Shown: positions 44,783 to 55,390, counted from the stretch's first letter. The stretch: 64,000 nucleotides of DNA from Tritonibacter aquimaris (GCF_009617595.1 NZ_WIXK01000003.1:372001-436000), one strand, 5' to 3'. Numbers and translations: made by a program. Notes: a model not told the origin generated them from the sequence alone.

Positions 44783-45166
44783 GGGCGAAATCCTGCGAGA
44801 AGCGATTTGTGGCCTCTGTCCCACGTGAACTTGCAGGACGATCCAACGCCCAAGCCTTTGATCTGTTTCACAGCTTTTTGGTCAAGACAGACAGTGGTGC
44901 TGTTGGGACGCGGAGGTCGGCTTTGCGGACAAAACAGAAGTTGGGCATTGTCGTACCAATGGCTCCTTGCGGTAAAATCGAGATACGCTTGGGAACGCTG
45001 GATTTGTTTCCTGCGCAATACTTAAGGGCGTGGGACAGGGTGGCTGAAATGAACCTACGAAGCGCTTCGTTATTCAAGTTACGTGTTTAGCTGACCGAAA
45101 AAGGTGGTCCACACGTGCTGCGTGTCGATGTTGTAACAGGTTCTTCTTTACGCTAAGCCTTTTGGC
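44783..45166. other. 384-bp gap with no convincing gene; left edge of the accessory segment
   Basis: No reading frame here looks like a real protein. A 103-codon plus-strand frame (44779-45090) and a 69-codon minus-strand frame (44868-45077) lack ribosome sites and recognisable motifs. Composition falls from here on compared with the hut genes. It may hold a decayed gene or an old insertion junction; no insertion-sequence ends or target repeats were found. Confidence 0.4.
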
Positions 45167-45514
45167 GTGAACATACTGCGCGGCATACTCGTAATCGCCC
45201 TGATTGCCATGCTCTTGATCGGGAACCTGATCGAGGGTGCTGCGCATGCCGGAGCCTCTGACTGCATTGGCGCGCATTGCCACGAACATGCAAGAGTGAG
45301 TGACAGCCGTGAGATGGCGTATTCACATGAAGACAATGTTGGCGATCTTATTACGCATGATTGTTGCGATCAGATTTTCTGCCAAGCCGTGGCGTTGCCC
45401 GATTTCCCAGCTTTGGTTCACCCGGTGGGCCTCCAATCTGCGTCTCGAGCTCAAATCGGTCTGCTCGCTGCTGTGAACAGGCCCCGAACGCTAGAACGAC
45501 CGCCTAACAGCTGA
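45167..45514 (+). CDS. Small secreted Cys/His-rich protein (possible metal binder)
   Basis: A 115-residue protein starting with GTG. The signal or anchor helix is residues 4-24 (GILVIALIAMLLIGNLIEG). The segment from 32 to about 73 carries CIGAHCHEHA and HDCCDQIFCQ, five to six cysteines plus histidines that could bind copper. The rest is nondescript. I do not recognise the family. It lies just before cytochrome, CopC and CopD genes. The ribosome site is weak. Confidence 0.55.
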   Translation: MNILRGILVIALIAMLLIGNLIEGAAHAGASDCIGAHCHEHARVSDSREMAYSHEDNVGDLITHDCCDQIFCQAVALPDFPALVHPVGLQSASRAQIGLLAAVNRPRTLERPPNS

Positions 45515-45612
45515 ACATGTTCTTTGGGATTTGCCCAAGCCTTTGGGCAAGCCGTGACCTTTCGCGCCCCTTTGGGCGATCGAAGTTTCATTCAGCATGT
45601 TAGGGAATTCAC

Positions 45613-46047
45613 GTGAACAAAAAATACCTAGTCCTTGGCGCGACTGCCGTTGTAGCAGCTGTCGCTGCATCCTTCTTTCTTCGCCCTGAACCACCGCAGG
45701 AAAGCGCACAAACCAGTCCGACAGCTGGCACGGCAATCGTCTCGATCACCATGCCAGAGATCAGCGGGAATACCGCAATTGGTCAAAACATCTTTGAAAG
45801 AATCTGTGCGGCGTGTCACGGCACGCAAGGTGTCGGCAATGCGGAGGCCGGGCCACCGCTTATTCACAAGATCTATGAACCCGGTCATCACGGGGACGAA
45901 AGCTTTCAGCGCGCTGTTGCCCAAGGCGTTCGCGCCCATCATTGGCGATTTGGCGACATGCCGCCGGTCGAGGGTCTCACACGTGGCGACGTTGCTATGG
46001 TGATCGATTATATTCGCGAAATCCAACGCTCCAATGGGATTAACTGA
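45613..46047 (+). CDS. Membrane-anchored c-type cytochrome
   Basis: A 144-residue protein with an N-terminal hydrophobic anchor (about 5-23) and one heme-c site CAACH (about residues 70-74). The axial Met is probably in FGDMPPVEGL. YIREIQRSNGI is a normal C-terminal cytochrome helix. It starts with GTG at 45613. It should transfer electrons in the periplasm; the partner is unknown. CopC follows 11 bases later. Confidence 0.85.
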   Translation: MNKKYLVLGATAVVAAVAASFFLRPEPPQESAQTSPTAGTAIVSITMPEISGNTAIGQNIFERICAACHGTQGVGNAEAGPPLIHKIYEPGHHGDESFQRAVAQGVRAHHWRFGDMPPVEGLTRGDVAMVIDYIREIQRSNGIN

Positions 46048-46058
46048 GGGATACGACT

Positions 46059-46400
46059 ATGAAAAAACTTGCACTATTCGCTTTGCTTGCGGCGCTTTCG
46101 TCGACCGCATTTGCCCATTCCCGCGTGGATATGACTACCCCCGAGAATGGCGCAGTGATGACAGATGTTCCCGCCGAAGTTAGTTTCAACTTCGCAGATG
46201 ACATTCGTCTGACACGGGTAGAAATGACCCATGCAGTTCACCCAACAGTGCAGCTCGACCTGGGCGACCAAAAGAGCTTTGATCGCGCCTTCACGCTTCC
46301 CCTGGATGACATGGGGGTCGGCACCTATCGTATCGAATGGCGCGGGCTGGGGGTCGATGGTCATGTGATGCAAGGCGACTTCACGTTTACGGTGGAGTGA
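46059..46400 (+). CDS. copC: CopC-domain copper-binding periplasmic protein
   Basis: A 113-residue CopC/PcoC-like protein. The signal peptide ends STAFAHS, leaving an N-terminal His (HSRVDMTTPENGAV), a copper ligand in CopC proteins. The second ligand region is LGVDGHVMQGDFTFTVE, with Asp and His. The typical methionine-rich Cu(I) loop is not evident, so it should bind Cu(II). It is followed two bases later by copD. Confidence 0.9.
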   Translation: MKKLALFALLAALSSTAFAHSRVDMTTPENGAVMTDVPAEVSFNFADDIRLTRVEMTHAVHPTVQLDLGDQKSFDRAFTLPLDDMGVGTYRIEWRGLGVDGHVMQGDFTFTVE

Positions 46401-46402
46401 GC

Positions 46403-47269
46403 ATGCCGGATATATGGGGTCAGGCCGCTATCCTGACGAAACTATTTTTGTACGTCAGTGCATTGGGGGCAGTCGGCTTGGTGATCGTCCAGATTGCCTT
46501 TGCGGGCGAAACCGCCTGTGTCGCCAAACGCATGCGCGCCCAAACTATCGGCCTCGTGGTGGTAGCGATTTCGGCTTCCGCGTTTGGTTTCTTGCTGCGA
46601 GGTGCGGCTCTTACCGGTGGCGCGGATGGAATGACTGACCCCGAAATGCTGGGCCTTTTGTGGCAGACACCAGTAGGTGAGGCGCTTTTGTGTCGTCTCG
46701 CGGGGGGCGCATTGATCATCGTCGGTTTGTTAATATCCAGCCATGGTCATTGGCTCGCGCTGGCCGGTGGATTGCTCTTGCTTTGGTCGTTTGCCCAGAT
46801 TGGTCACGTCACTGATATTGGCACTTTCGCTGTGCGGCTTCTTTTGCTGCTGCATCTTGTCGGCGTTGCCTTCTGGGTTGGTATCTTGCCGCCCTTGCAC
46901 CACCTGTCGCGCGCACCGGATCGTCTTACCCCAGCAACACAGCTCGGCCATCATTTTGGCCGAGTTGCAACGATCATCGTCCCTGTTCTGATATTGGCCG
47001 GTCTCATTATGGGCTGGATGCTGACAGGCTCACTGACGGCCTTGTTTGGCACAGGATATGGACAAGCCTTGCTGGTCAAGCTCGCACTTGTTGCCGTGGT
47101 GCTGACGCTAGCTGCGGCAAATAAGCTCCGTTTTGTCCCTGCCATGCAGGCTGGAGAGGCCGCTGCCGCGCGGCATCTGGCACTGTCCATTCAAATCGAA
47201 ACACTGGTCATTCTGGCGGTACTTGCAGCCACCGCCACATTAACCAGTGTGCTTACTCTGCCAAGCTGA
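46403..47269 (+). CDS. copD: CopD-family membrane protein
   Basis: A 288-residue membrane protein with about eight helices and a CopD domain (LLLLLHLVGVAFWVGILPPLHHL; LGHHFGRVATIIVPVLILAGLIMG). CopD proteins work with CopC in copper import across the inner membrane. It starts two bases after copC at 46403. The pair suggests copper uptake more than efflux, as no copper P-type ATPase or multicopper oxidase is nearby. Confidence 0.88.
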   Translation: MPDIWGQAAILTKLFLYVSALGAVGLVIVQIAFAGETACVAKRMRAQTIGLVVVAISASAFGFLLRGAALTGGADGMTDPEMLGLLWQTPVGEALLCRLAGGALIIVGLLISSHGHWLALAGGLLLLWSFAQIGHVTDIGTFAVRLLLLLHLVGVAFWVGILPPLHHLSRAPDRLTPATQLGHHFGRVATIIVPVLILAGLIMGWMLTGSLTALFGTGYGQALLVKLALVAVVLTLAAANKLRFVPAMQAGEAAAARHLALSIQIETLVILAVLAATATLTSVLTLPS

Positions 47270-47276
47270 GGCCATC

Positions 47277-47714
47277 ATGATCACAAGATTTACGCCCGTT
47301 TTGATTTTATGTATTTCCCCGAGCCAATCCTTCGCCGCTCACGAGTTGGACAATCGCGATGTGATAAATGGGCAAGCTCTATACGCAGAACACTGTGCGT
47401 CGTGCCATGGAGCCAAACTCGAAGGGCGGCCGAATTGGCGAACACCAGATGAAAACGGCATTCTCCCTGCGCCGCCCCATGACGAAACGGGGCACACCTG
47501 GCACCACGACAACCAATTGTTGTTTGAATATACCAAACTGGGTGGAGAGGGCGCGCTGGCCGCACGTGGGGTCACGGGGTTTGCCAGCGGGATGCCGGGA
47601 TTTGGTGGAATGCTGACGGATGAGGAGATCTGGAATATTCTTGCCTTTGTCCGCTCAACCTGGCCGGAGCCAGTGCAAGACATCCAAGCCGGGCGAAACC
47701 CTGTGCACGAATAG
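47277..47714 (+). CDS. Periplasmic c-type cytochrome
   Basis: A 145-residue cytochrome c. The signal peptide is residues 1 to about 20 (ending QSFAAH). The heme site is CASCH in GQALYAEHCASCHGAKLEG; the Met ligand is probably in GMPGFGGMLTDEEIW. It starts seven bases after copD, so it is likely part of the same operon. It differs from the cytochrome at 45613 in having a cleavable signal rather than an anchor. Confidence 0.87.
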   Translation: MITRFTPVLILCISPSQSFAAHELDNRDVINGQALYAEHCASCHGAKLEGRPNWRTPDENGILPAPPHDETGHTWHHDNQLLFEYTKLGGEGALAARGVTGFASGMPGFGGMLTDEEIWNILAFVRSTWPEPVQDIQAGRNPVHE

Positions 47715-47816
47715 TCCATTGGGCGTCGGGCCTGCTTTGCATCACATTCAAGTTAGCACGGCTGCAACAAGCACTTCCGCGAAGTATGAACTTAGTCCAA
47801 ACAAGGAGACCGAACC

Positions 47817-48272
47817 ATGCTGACACGCCGTCAAACGCTCGGACTACTAGCCACTGCACCAACTGCGGTTATCGTTTTACCGTCAGTTGCCTTGGCACGC
47901 GAACCCGATGTGTTCCAAAACCCGGTCGCGATGAATGCCGTCGATCCAATCGCCTATTTCGAGCAGCAGAAACCGATATTGGGCGCGGCGGCACATGCAA
48001 GGCGTTGGAATGGTGCAGAATGGCGTTTTGCCAATAGGCTTAACGCAAACACGTTCGCAGCAACCCCAGAAGCTTATGCTCCTGTGTTCGGTGGATACTG
48101 CGCCTTTGCGGCGTCTCGTGGTTATCTTGCGCCAACGATCCCCGAGGCCTGGACCATCTACGAGGGCAAACTCTACCTGAATGCCAGCATGCGTGCGCAG
48201 GAGCTTTGGCTGCGCGACGTTCCGGGAAATATCGCTGCCGGCTTGCGCAATTGGCCGGACATCCTCAGGTAA
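47817..48272 (+). CDS. YHS-domain periplasmic protein
   Basis: A 151-residue exported protein. The signal MLTRRQTLGLLATAPTAVIV has a twin-Arg-like start. The YHS-like domain (about 38-120) shows MNAVDPIAYFEQQKPI, NRLNANTFAATPEAYAPVFGGYCAF, with the conserved tyrosine/cysteine region. YHS domains often bind metals and occur with copper genes. AAGGAG lies upstream. A 102-bp gap precedes it. Confidence 0.85.
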   Translation: MLTRRQTLGLLATAPTAVIVLPSVALAREPDVFQNPVAMNAVDPIAYFEQQKPILGAAAHARRWNGAEWRFANRLNANTFAATPEAYAPVFGGYCAFAASRGYLAPTIPEAWTIYEGKLYLNASMRAQELWLRDVPGNIAAGLRNWPDILR

Positions 48273-48300
48273 TCCGGATGGCAATGGGACTGTTCGGCGC

Positions 48301-48876
48301 TTACGAGGACTTGCGCAGCACGTATTCTCCGCGCCCTATTTTGCGCAAGGCCCCCTGGTCGGTCAGATCTTTCAACGCGCGATAGCAGGCCTCTTTGGTA
48401 AGGCCGATCTGGCTTGCAAACTGGGTGACAGAACCCTGCAACAGACCGCACGCCACCGCCTGAAAGACTCGCTCATGCGCAGATCTGACGGCGTGAAGCG
48501 TTAAAAGCTGACGATACTCTTGCACCTGCGTCGCCAACAACCTTGTTATGCTTTCAGAAAACGCAGCGTCCTTGCGCTGACGTGTCTGGATGGCGTGCTT
48601 TGAAAGGCGAATAACCTGAGACTGCGCGGTTGCTACCGCATCACAATGGTAATGACCGGAATAGAGCGAAGCTTCCGCAAACATGCTGCCCGCCAAGGCA
48701 TTGTGCAGGGTTACTACAGTCCCCGCTTCGGTAATACGGGTCAAGCAAATCGCACCCGAAATAACGAAGAATACACCTCTTGTCTCGTCCCCCTGACGAA
48801 AGACGTGATCGCCCTTTGCCAAGGCCAAACACATGTGCGCGTCGTCATGCAAGAGATCAAAAGGTACAGGCAACAT
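48301..48876 (-). CDS. Crp/Fnr-family regulator (accessory segment)
   Basis: A 191-residue Crp/Fnr regulator, a little short. The sensor domain starts LALAKGDHVFRQGDETRGVFFVISGAICL (read in parts), and the HTH is VTQFASQIGLTKEACYRALKDLTDQG. No FNR-like N-terminal cysteine cluster is present. An FNR-type box lies two bases before its start codon, so it probably regulates itself and the divergent periplasmic protein, and perhaps the copper/cytochrome genes it converges on. Confidence 0.88.
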   Translation of the reverse strand: MLPVPFDLLHDDAHMCLALAKGDHVFRQGDETRGVFFVISGAICLTRITEAGTVVTLHNALAGSMFAEASLYSGHYHCDAVATAQSQVIRLSKHAIQTRQRKDAAFSESITRLLATQVQEYRQLLTLHAVRSAHERVFQAVACGLLQGSVTQFASQIGLTKEACYRALKDLTDQGALRKIGRGEYVLRKSS

Positions 48877-48877
48877 A

Positions 48878-48889
48878 TGATTTCAATCA
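48878..48889. promoter_or_regulatory. FNR/Crp-type box TGAT-TTCA-ATCA
   Basis: The core of the FNR-family consensus (TTGAT-N4-ATCAA) is perfectly symmetric here at TGAT-N4-ATCA, flanked by A and T. It is two bases upstream of the Crp/Fnr gene start and 61 bases before the divergent gene. Confidence 0.6.
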
Positions 48890-48950
48890 TATTTGTTTCG
48901 GTGCGACGGGTCTATCACAGATCGAGCCACAACAAAAAATCGGTCACTCC

Positions 48951-49478
48951 ATGTTCAAATTCTCGCTTTGCGTTTTTCTAACGCTCGCCACCTCTTCTGC
49001 TTTTGCTCAACACGCACACCACAACCAAAATGCTCCAAGGGAGGTTGGACAATCATCCTTCGCCGCGATTGCCGAGATCGTTGAGGTGTTGCTCGATGAT
49101 CCTGAAACGGATTGGACCAAAGTAAATATCAGCGCCTTGCAAAACCACCTAGTGGACATGGATCTTGTGACCACCCGGGCCAAGGCCACAGCGGAAACAA
49201 ACGGTTTGACTGTGGCGCTCACGGCCTTGGGCGAAGGCGAAACCGTTGGAGCAATTCAGCGGATGACAGTAGCCCATGCGCCGATGCTTGCGACCGAGAC
49301 AGGCTGGAACATTGACACCGAGGTCACGATGTCCGGTGCCATCATGCACATCACTGTGACCTCTGAGGCCGATCTTGCGCGGGTGGTAGGTCTGGGTTTC
49401 TATGGGGTCATGACAATCGGTGCCCATCATCAGGCACATCATTTACAGATCGCGTTGAGCGCCGATCCGCATCATTGA
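48951..49478 (+). CDS. Periplasmic protein of unknown function, His-bearing N-terminus
   Basis: A 175-residue exported protein. The signal peptide is residues 1-19 (ending SSAFAQ), and the mature start is HAHHNQNAPREVG. The rest is a soluble alpha/beta-looking domain (SFAAIAEIVEVLLDD, WTKVNISALQNHLVDMD, MTVAHAPM) and the C-terminus is again His-rich (GAHHQAHHLQ, PHH). I do not recognise the family. Histidines at both ends and the copper neighbours suggest metal handling. The ATG at 48951 is chosen for the signal peptide; longer frames upstream would overlap the operator. Confidence 0.65.
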   Translation: MFKFSLCVFLTLATSSAFAQHAHHNQNAPREVGQSSFAAIAEIVEVLLDDPETDWTKVNISALQNHLVDMDLVTTRAKATAETNGLTVALTALGEGETVGAIQRMTVAHAPMLATETGWNIDTEVTMSGAIMHITVTSEADLARVVGLGFYGVMTIGAHHQAHHLQIALSADPHH

Positions 49479-49842
49479 GCTATTTCTGCTCCCTGCTGGT
49501 TCTCGAATGCGCATTTCGGGACTAGTGGTAAAGCTTTGTTAATACGCAAAAGTCACAGGTTCCGCGCGTGTTGTCGACATTCACGCAGACCGCAGCATCG
49601 GTCAAAGCGGACTCAAACTGCCATTTTCCGCACCGCAGGGAGCTTCGCGCAGGATTGCGCCCCTTATCTGCAGCTGCCCCCTCACTACGCTTGCTGACGG
49701 GCGCAAGTGAAGGGTGATACCCTCGCCAACCGCTGACAGTGCGCCACGAAAATGTGACCCTAAAATCCTTGGGACTTTGGTCGCGCTTGGTTCAAGCTCC
49801 ACAGCACTTAAATTTCAAAGACACACAGAGGGAGGAGATCTG
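49479..49842. other. 364-bp gap before the DUF779 gene; right edge of the accessory segment
   Basis: No convincing gene. A 66-codon minus-strand frame (49602-49802) has no ribosome site or known motif. GC rises again near 49,600. The promoter of the DUF779 gene should be here; I see no clear boxes. Confidence 0.4.
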
Positions 49843-50190
49843 ATGGCGGAACAATTGGAAAAAGTTGTGATCACCGAGGCAGGCCGCGCCCTGCTTGCGG
49901 AATTGCGCGCCGAACATGGCAATGTGGTGTTTCAGCTCTCGGCGGGGTGCTGCGATGGGACTGGCGCCATGTGTTTCACGGAAAACAGCGCCTTTATCGG
50001 CACCAATGATGTGAAACTCGGCGAAGCCGATGGCGCGGGCGTCTGGGCCTCACCCTCGATTGCCGGGATCTGGGAAAACTCACAGCTGATCATCGATGCA
50101 GGCCCCGGCAGCGGTGATGGCTTCAGCCTTGATAATGGCCGCACCACCCGGTTTCTGACCAAAGCACGCATTATCTCACCCAGCGCGTAA
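49843..50190 (+). CDS. DUF779-family protein
   Basis: A 115-residue protein of the DUF779 family, with the hallmark FQLSAGCCDGTGAMCF and the later GVWASPSIAGIWENSQLIID. In other bacteria this family is often next to acetaldehyde dehydrogenase genes; none is adjacent here. The start at 49843 has a strong AGGGAGGAG. Two adjacent cysteines plus a third suggest metal or redox chemistry, but the function is unknown. It converges on oxyR six bases away. Confidence 0.85.
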   Translation: MAEQLEKVVITEAGRALLAELRAEHGNVVFQLSAGCCDGTGAMCFTENSAFIGTNDVKLGEADGAGVWASPSIAGIWENSQLIIDAGPGSGDGFSLDNGRTTRFLTKARIISPSA

Positions 50191-50196
50191 CCCGAC

Positions 50197-51090
50197 CTAT
50201 GCAGGCGCGCAGATGCGGCGCAACTGATCCGCCAGTGCCCGCAGCTTTGCATCCATCGGCGTGCTCTGTCGCCAGATCAGACCAATCTGGCGGCTGGGCT
50301 GCGGCGCGCCAAAGGATGTCACCGCCACATCCGCCGAGCGGGTTTCAATATTGACCGCCATCTGCGGCAGAAGCGTCACCCCCAGCCCCGCATTCACCAT
50401 CTGCACCAATGTGGACAGCGCGCTGCCATCCATCACCTCGCGCGGCTGGCTCGGACGCAACTCACAAAAGCTCAAGGCCTGTTCACGAAAACAATGGCCT
50501 TCTTCCAGCAGCAACAGCTGCATTTCGCGCAGCTGATCACGCCCCGGCACCGGTTTTTCTGCATCCGCACGTGGGCGCACCAGCACGAACTCTTCTTCAA
50601 ACAACGCCTCTTCGACAAAACCCGCATCCCCGATGGGCAATGCCACAATCGCCAGATCCAGCGCGCCATCTTTCAGCGCCTGCACGAGTTGCTGGGTCTG
50701 GCTTTCACGAATGCGCAGCTCTACCTGCGGATATGCGCGCTGAATGCCCTGCACCACTTTGGGCAACAGATAGGGCGCAACCGTGGGAATCACCCCCAGC
50801 CGCAGGGCCCCCGCCAGCCCGTCGCCCATGGCGCGGGCCAGATCTCCCAGCTCATCCACCGAACGCAGGATTTCTTGCGCCCGCAGCCGGAACGCCTGAC
50901 CAAAGCTCGTAAGCCGCACAGACCGCGGCCCGCGTTCAATCAACGTCTGGCCCAGCGTGGTCTCTAATTCCTTGATCTGCACCGACAATGCAGGCTGCGA
51001 CACCGCTGCCGCATCCGCTGCGCGACCAAAATGCCCTTGCTGTGCCAGCGCCTCGAAATACCTCAATTGGCGGAGTGTGATATTAATCAT
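50197..51090 (-). CDS. oxyR: OxyR, hydrogen peroxide-sensing LysR regulator
   Basis: A 297-residue OxyR. The helix-turn-helix is TLRQLRYFEALAQQGHFGRAADAA with SQPALSVQIKELE. The redox pair is complete: Cys200 in LLLLEEGHCFREQ and Cys209 in ALSFCELR, nine residues apart like Cys199/Cys208 in E. coli. The effector-domain end GLGVTLLPQMAV is also typical. It diverges from katG, the classic OxyR target, across 133 bp. Confidence 0.95.
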   Translation of the reverse strand: MINITLRQLRYFEALAQQGHFGRAADAAAVSQPALSVQIKELETTLGQTLIERGPRSVRLTSFGQAFRLRAQEILRSVDELGDLARAMGDGLAGALRLGVIPTVAPYLLPKVVQGIQRAYPQVELRIRESQTQQLVQALKDGALDLAIVALPIGDAGFVEEALFEEEFVLVRPRADAEKPVPGRDQLREMQLLLLEEGHCFREQALSFCELRPSQPREVMDGSALSTLVQMVNAGLGVTLLPQMAVNIETRSADVAVTSFGAPQPSRQIGLIWRQSTPMDAKLRALADQLRRICAPA

Positions 51091-51103
51091 AAGATTTTCC
51101 TAT
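51089..51103. promoter_or_regulatory. Partial OxyR site between oxyR and katG
   Basis: ATAA-N7-CTAT matches seven of eight fixed bases of one ATAG-N7-CTAT OxyR half-operator. It overlaps the oxyR start region. The second half-site expected downstream is poorly conserved. Confidence 0.35.
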
Positions 51104-51151
51104 CACGGCAATGAATTAAAGCAACTTAATTTTATCAATTGAGCTTGTTAG

Positions 51152-53386
<2,235 letters not shown>

Positions 53387-53393
53387 AACAACA

Positions 53394-53419
53394 CAGGCGG
53401 TGTTCCACTCCACCGCCTG
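53394..53419 (+). terminator. Terminator after katG
   Basis: CAGGCGGTG (53394-53402) pairs perfectly with CACCGCCTG (53411-53419) around TTCCACTC, eight bases after the katG stop. The following bases are AT-rich without a pure T-run. Confidence 0.65.
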
Positions 53420-53453
53420 ATATCATCTCAAAATCACGTATCAGCGGGCTGCC

Positions 53454-53933
53454 TCAGGCGGCCCGCTGTTTAAGTTTCAGCCGCATAAACACGCATGCGG
53501 GATCCGCCTCATAGCTGCCAAAGGGCACGCAATATTCATAGCCCAACGCCTCATAGAGCGCCCGCGCCCCATCATAGCCTGGACATTGTTCTGAACCAGT
53601 CTCCAGAACCAAAGCGCTGTGGCCTGCCGCATAGGCTTCCTCGGCCAGGTGCTCCATCATCTGCCGGGCAATGCCACGTCCCCGCATCTCCTCGAGAACA
53701 TGAACAGATTTCACCTCAACGCTGCCATCGTCCAACGGCAACAGCGCGCCGCAGCTCACTGCGCGCGCATCGTCAAAGGCGGCCCAGAACTGCAGCCCCT
53801 TTGCCCGCATCGCCTTGGCATCCAAAGTATGATTGGCTTCATCCGGGCAATTGGCGGTGGAATGCGTAAAATGCGACTGCAGCAAATCCTGCAATTCGGG
53901 TGCGGCAGGGTCAGCCAGGCGAATATCAATCAT
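53454..53933 (-). CDS. GNAT-family N-acetyltransferase
   Basis: A 159-residue GNAT acetyltransferase. VEVKSVHVLEEMRGRGIARQMMEHL holds motif A for acetyl-CoA (the RGRGIA loop), and GARALYEALGYEYC is the usual motif B. Substrate unknown. The ATG at 53933 has AAGGA at good spacing; the GTG at 53939 is too close to it. Confidence 0.88.
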   Translation of the reverse strand: MIDIRLADPAAPELQDLLQSHFTHSTANCPDEANHTLDAKAMRAKGLQFWAAFDDARAVSCGALLPLDDGSVEVKSVHVLEEMRGRGIARQMMEHLAEEAYAAGHSALVLETGSEQCPGYDGARALYEALGYEYCVPFGSYEADPACVFMRLKLKQRAA

Positions 53934-54083
53934 GTTCACGGTCCTTCAAATCTCGCACAACCCTAACACACAACCTGTGGCAAAGCGCTGTCAGTTTTGT
54001 AACCGTCTCGCTACAGCGCCAACACCAGCACAAACCTGTCAAAAAAACAGGCACTTCGCCCGAAGCTACCGCCAAAACGCAAA

Positions 54084-54106
54084 CAGCCGACCCAAAGGGC
54101 CGGCTG
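54084..54106 (-). terminator. Terminator for the iron-binding protein gene (minus strand)
   Basis: CAGCCG and CGGCTG, with inner CCC/GGG, form a nested stem (54084-54106). On the minus strand TTTGCGTTTTGG follows. It lies about 30 bases after the stop of the binding-protein gene. Confidence 0.65.
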
Positions 54107-54134
54107 CCTGACTTATCGCGTGGGGGGAGCGAAA

Positions 54135-55103
54135 TTATTCAGCGCCAAACACATCCGCGAATTTGGCTTTGTTGGCATCTGCATCCGCCAGCGCCTTGGC
54201 CGGGTCAAACGCCATCAGTTTGATCTCGTCACGTGCTGGGAAACCTGCTGGTACACCCATGTCATTGCGCGCGGGGATATAGCCCATTTCCAGAACCAGA
54301 TCCTGACCGTTCTGCGACAGCACAAAATCAACAAACTTCTGCGCCGCAGGCACGTTCTTGGCGGTCGACAGGATCGCAACCGGCTCGGTCACATAAGACA
54401 CGCCTTCTTCGGGGAAGACGAACTCAACAGGGGAGCCTTCCGCTTTGTTGCGGATGGCAAGGAAATCAACAACCATGCCGTAGGGCTTTTCGCCCGCAGC
54501 AACCGCCTTAAAGGTGCCACCGTTGCCGCCTTTGGCGCGGGCGTCATTGTCGGCAAGCTTGTTGTAGTAATCCCAGCCCAGATCCTTGTCACCGGTCAGG
54601 GTTGCAAGGTGAATAAGCGCAGCACCTGAATACAGCGGCGATGGCATTGCGATCTGGCCTTTGACCGCCGGATCCACCAGATCATCCCATGAGGTGGGCG
54701 CGCTCTCAACACCGGTGTTATAAACGATGCCGGTGGTGATCAGCTTGGTCGAGTGATAAAACCCATCCGCGCTATAAAGCGCCGGATCATAGGCCTGCGC
54801 CTCATCCGATTTATACGCCAGCAGCTGCCCGGCCTGCGCCATGCCTTCCAGTGTCACGGTATCCGCAATCAGCAGCACATCCGGCTGCGGGCTGCCCGCT
54901 TCGATCTCGGCACGCAGACGCGCCATCAGCTTGGTGGTGCCATCGCGCACCCACTCCACATCAACGCCGGGGTTTGCGGCTTCAAACGCATCAACGGTAC
55001 GCTGCGCATCCGCATTGGGCTGCGAGGTATAAAGGGTCAGGGTTTCGGCCAGACCAGAAGTGGCCAACAGGGCCAAAGCGGTAGCAGACAGCAGTGTCTT
55101 CAT
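54135..55103 (-). CDS. Periplasmic ferric-iron-type substrate-binding protein (FbpA/FutA-like)
   Basis: A 322-residue periplasmic protein. The signal peptide is residues 1-20 (ATSGLAE). LTLYTSQPNADAQRTVDAFE, VEWVRDGTTKLMARL and MPSPLYSGAALIHL fit the iron(III)-binding (family 1) proteins. The ATG at 55103 follows TTGGAGTATCCCG, excluding the longer reading to 55292. No permease or ATPase gene is beside it, so it is an orphan subunit here. A clear Fur or Irr box was not recognised. Confidence 0.85.
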   Translation of the reverse strand: MKTLLSATALALLATSGLAETLTLYTSQPNADAQRTVDAFEAANPGVDVEWVRDGTTKLMARLRAEIEAGSPQPDVLLIADTVTLEGMAQAGQLLAYKSDEAQAYDPALYSADGFYHSTKLITTGIVYNTGVESAPTSWDDLVDPAVKGQIAMPSPLYSGAALIHLATLTGDKDLGWDYYNKLADNDARAKGGNGGTFKAVAAGEKPYGMVVDFLAIRNKAEGSPVEFVFPEEGVSYVTEPVAILSTAKNVPAAQKFVDFVLSQNGQDLVLEMGYIPARNDMGVPAGFPARDEIKLMAFDPAKALADADANKAKFADVFGAE

Positions 55104-55205
55104 CGGGATACTCCAACATTTGAGACTTGAGCACAAAGCTGCCGCCGAAATAGTGCCTGCTTTGCAACACCCATATGACACTGATGATTCAGCAATATTA
55201 CGTTT

Positions 55206-55235
55206 GACCCAAATGGGTCGTTTTCGAACGAAAAC
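55206..55235. repeat. Two adjacent perfect palindromes in a divergent promoter region
   Basis: GACCCAAATGGGTC (55206-55219) has perfect six-base arms around AA. GTTTTCGAACGAAAAC (55220-55235) has perfect seven-base arms around AA. They abut, and lie in the 287-bp gap between the iron-binding protein gene (minus) and a membrane protein gene (plus), which otherwise shows nothing clear. They are good candidate operators. Confidence 0.55.
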
Positions 55236-55390
55236 AGGAAAAAACTTTGCGATGGCTCTGCTCATCCCGTGCTTTGCGATGAAGAAAGCCAAAGAAACAG
55301 CATGGATACAGGGCTTCGCACGAAAGCGTCATTTGCACCTAAGGGTTGCACAACCTAGGGTCGCAGACATTGATCAAGACAACATTTGCT

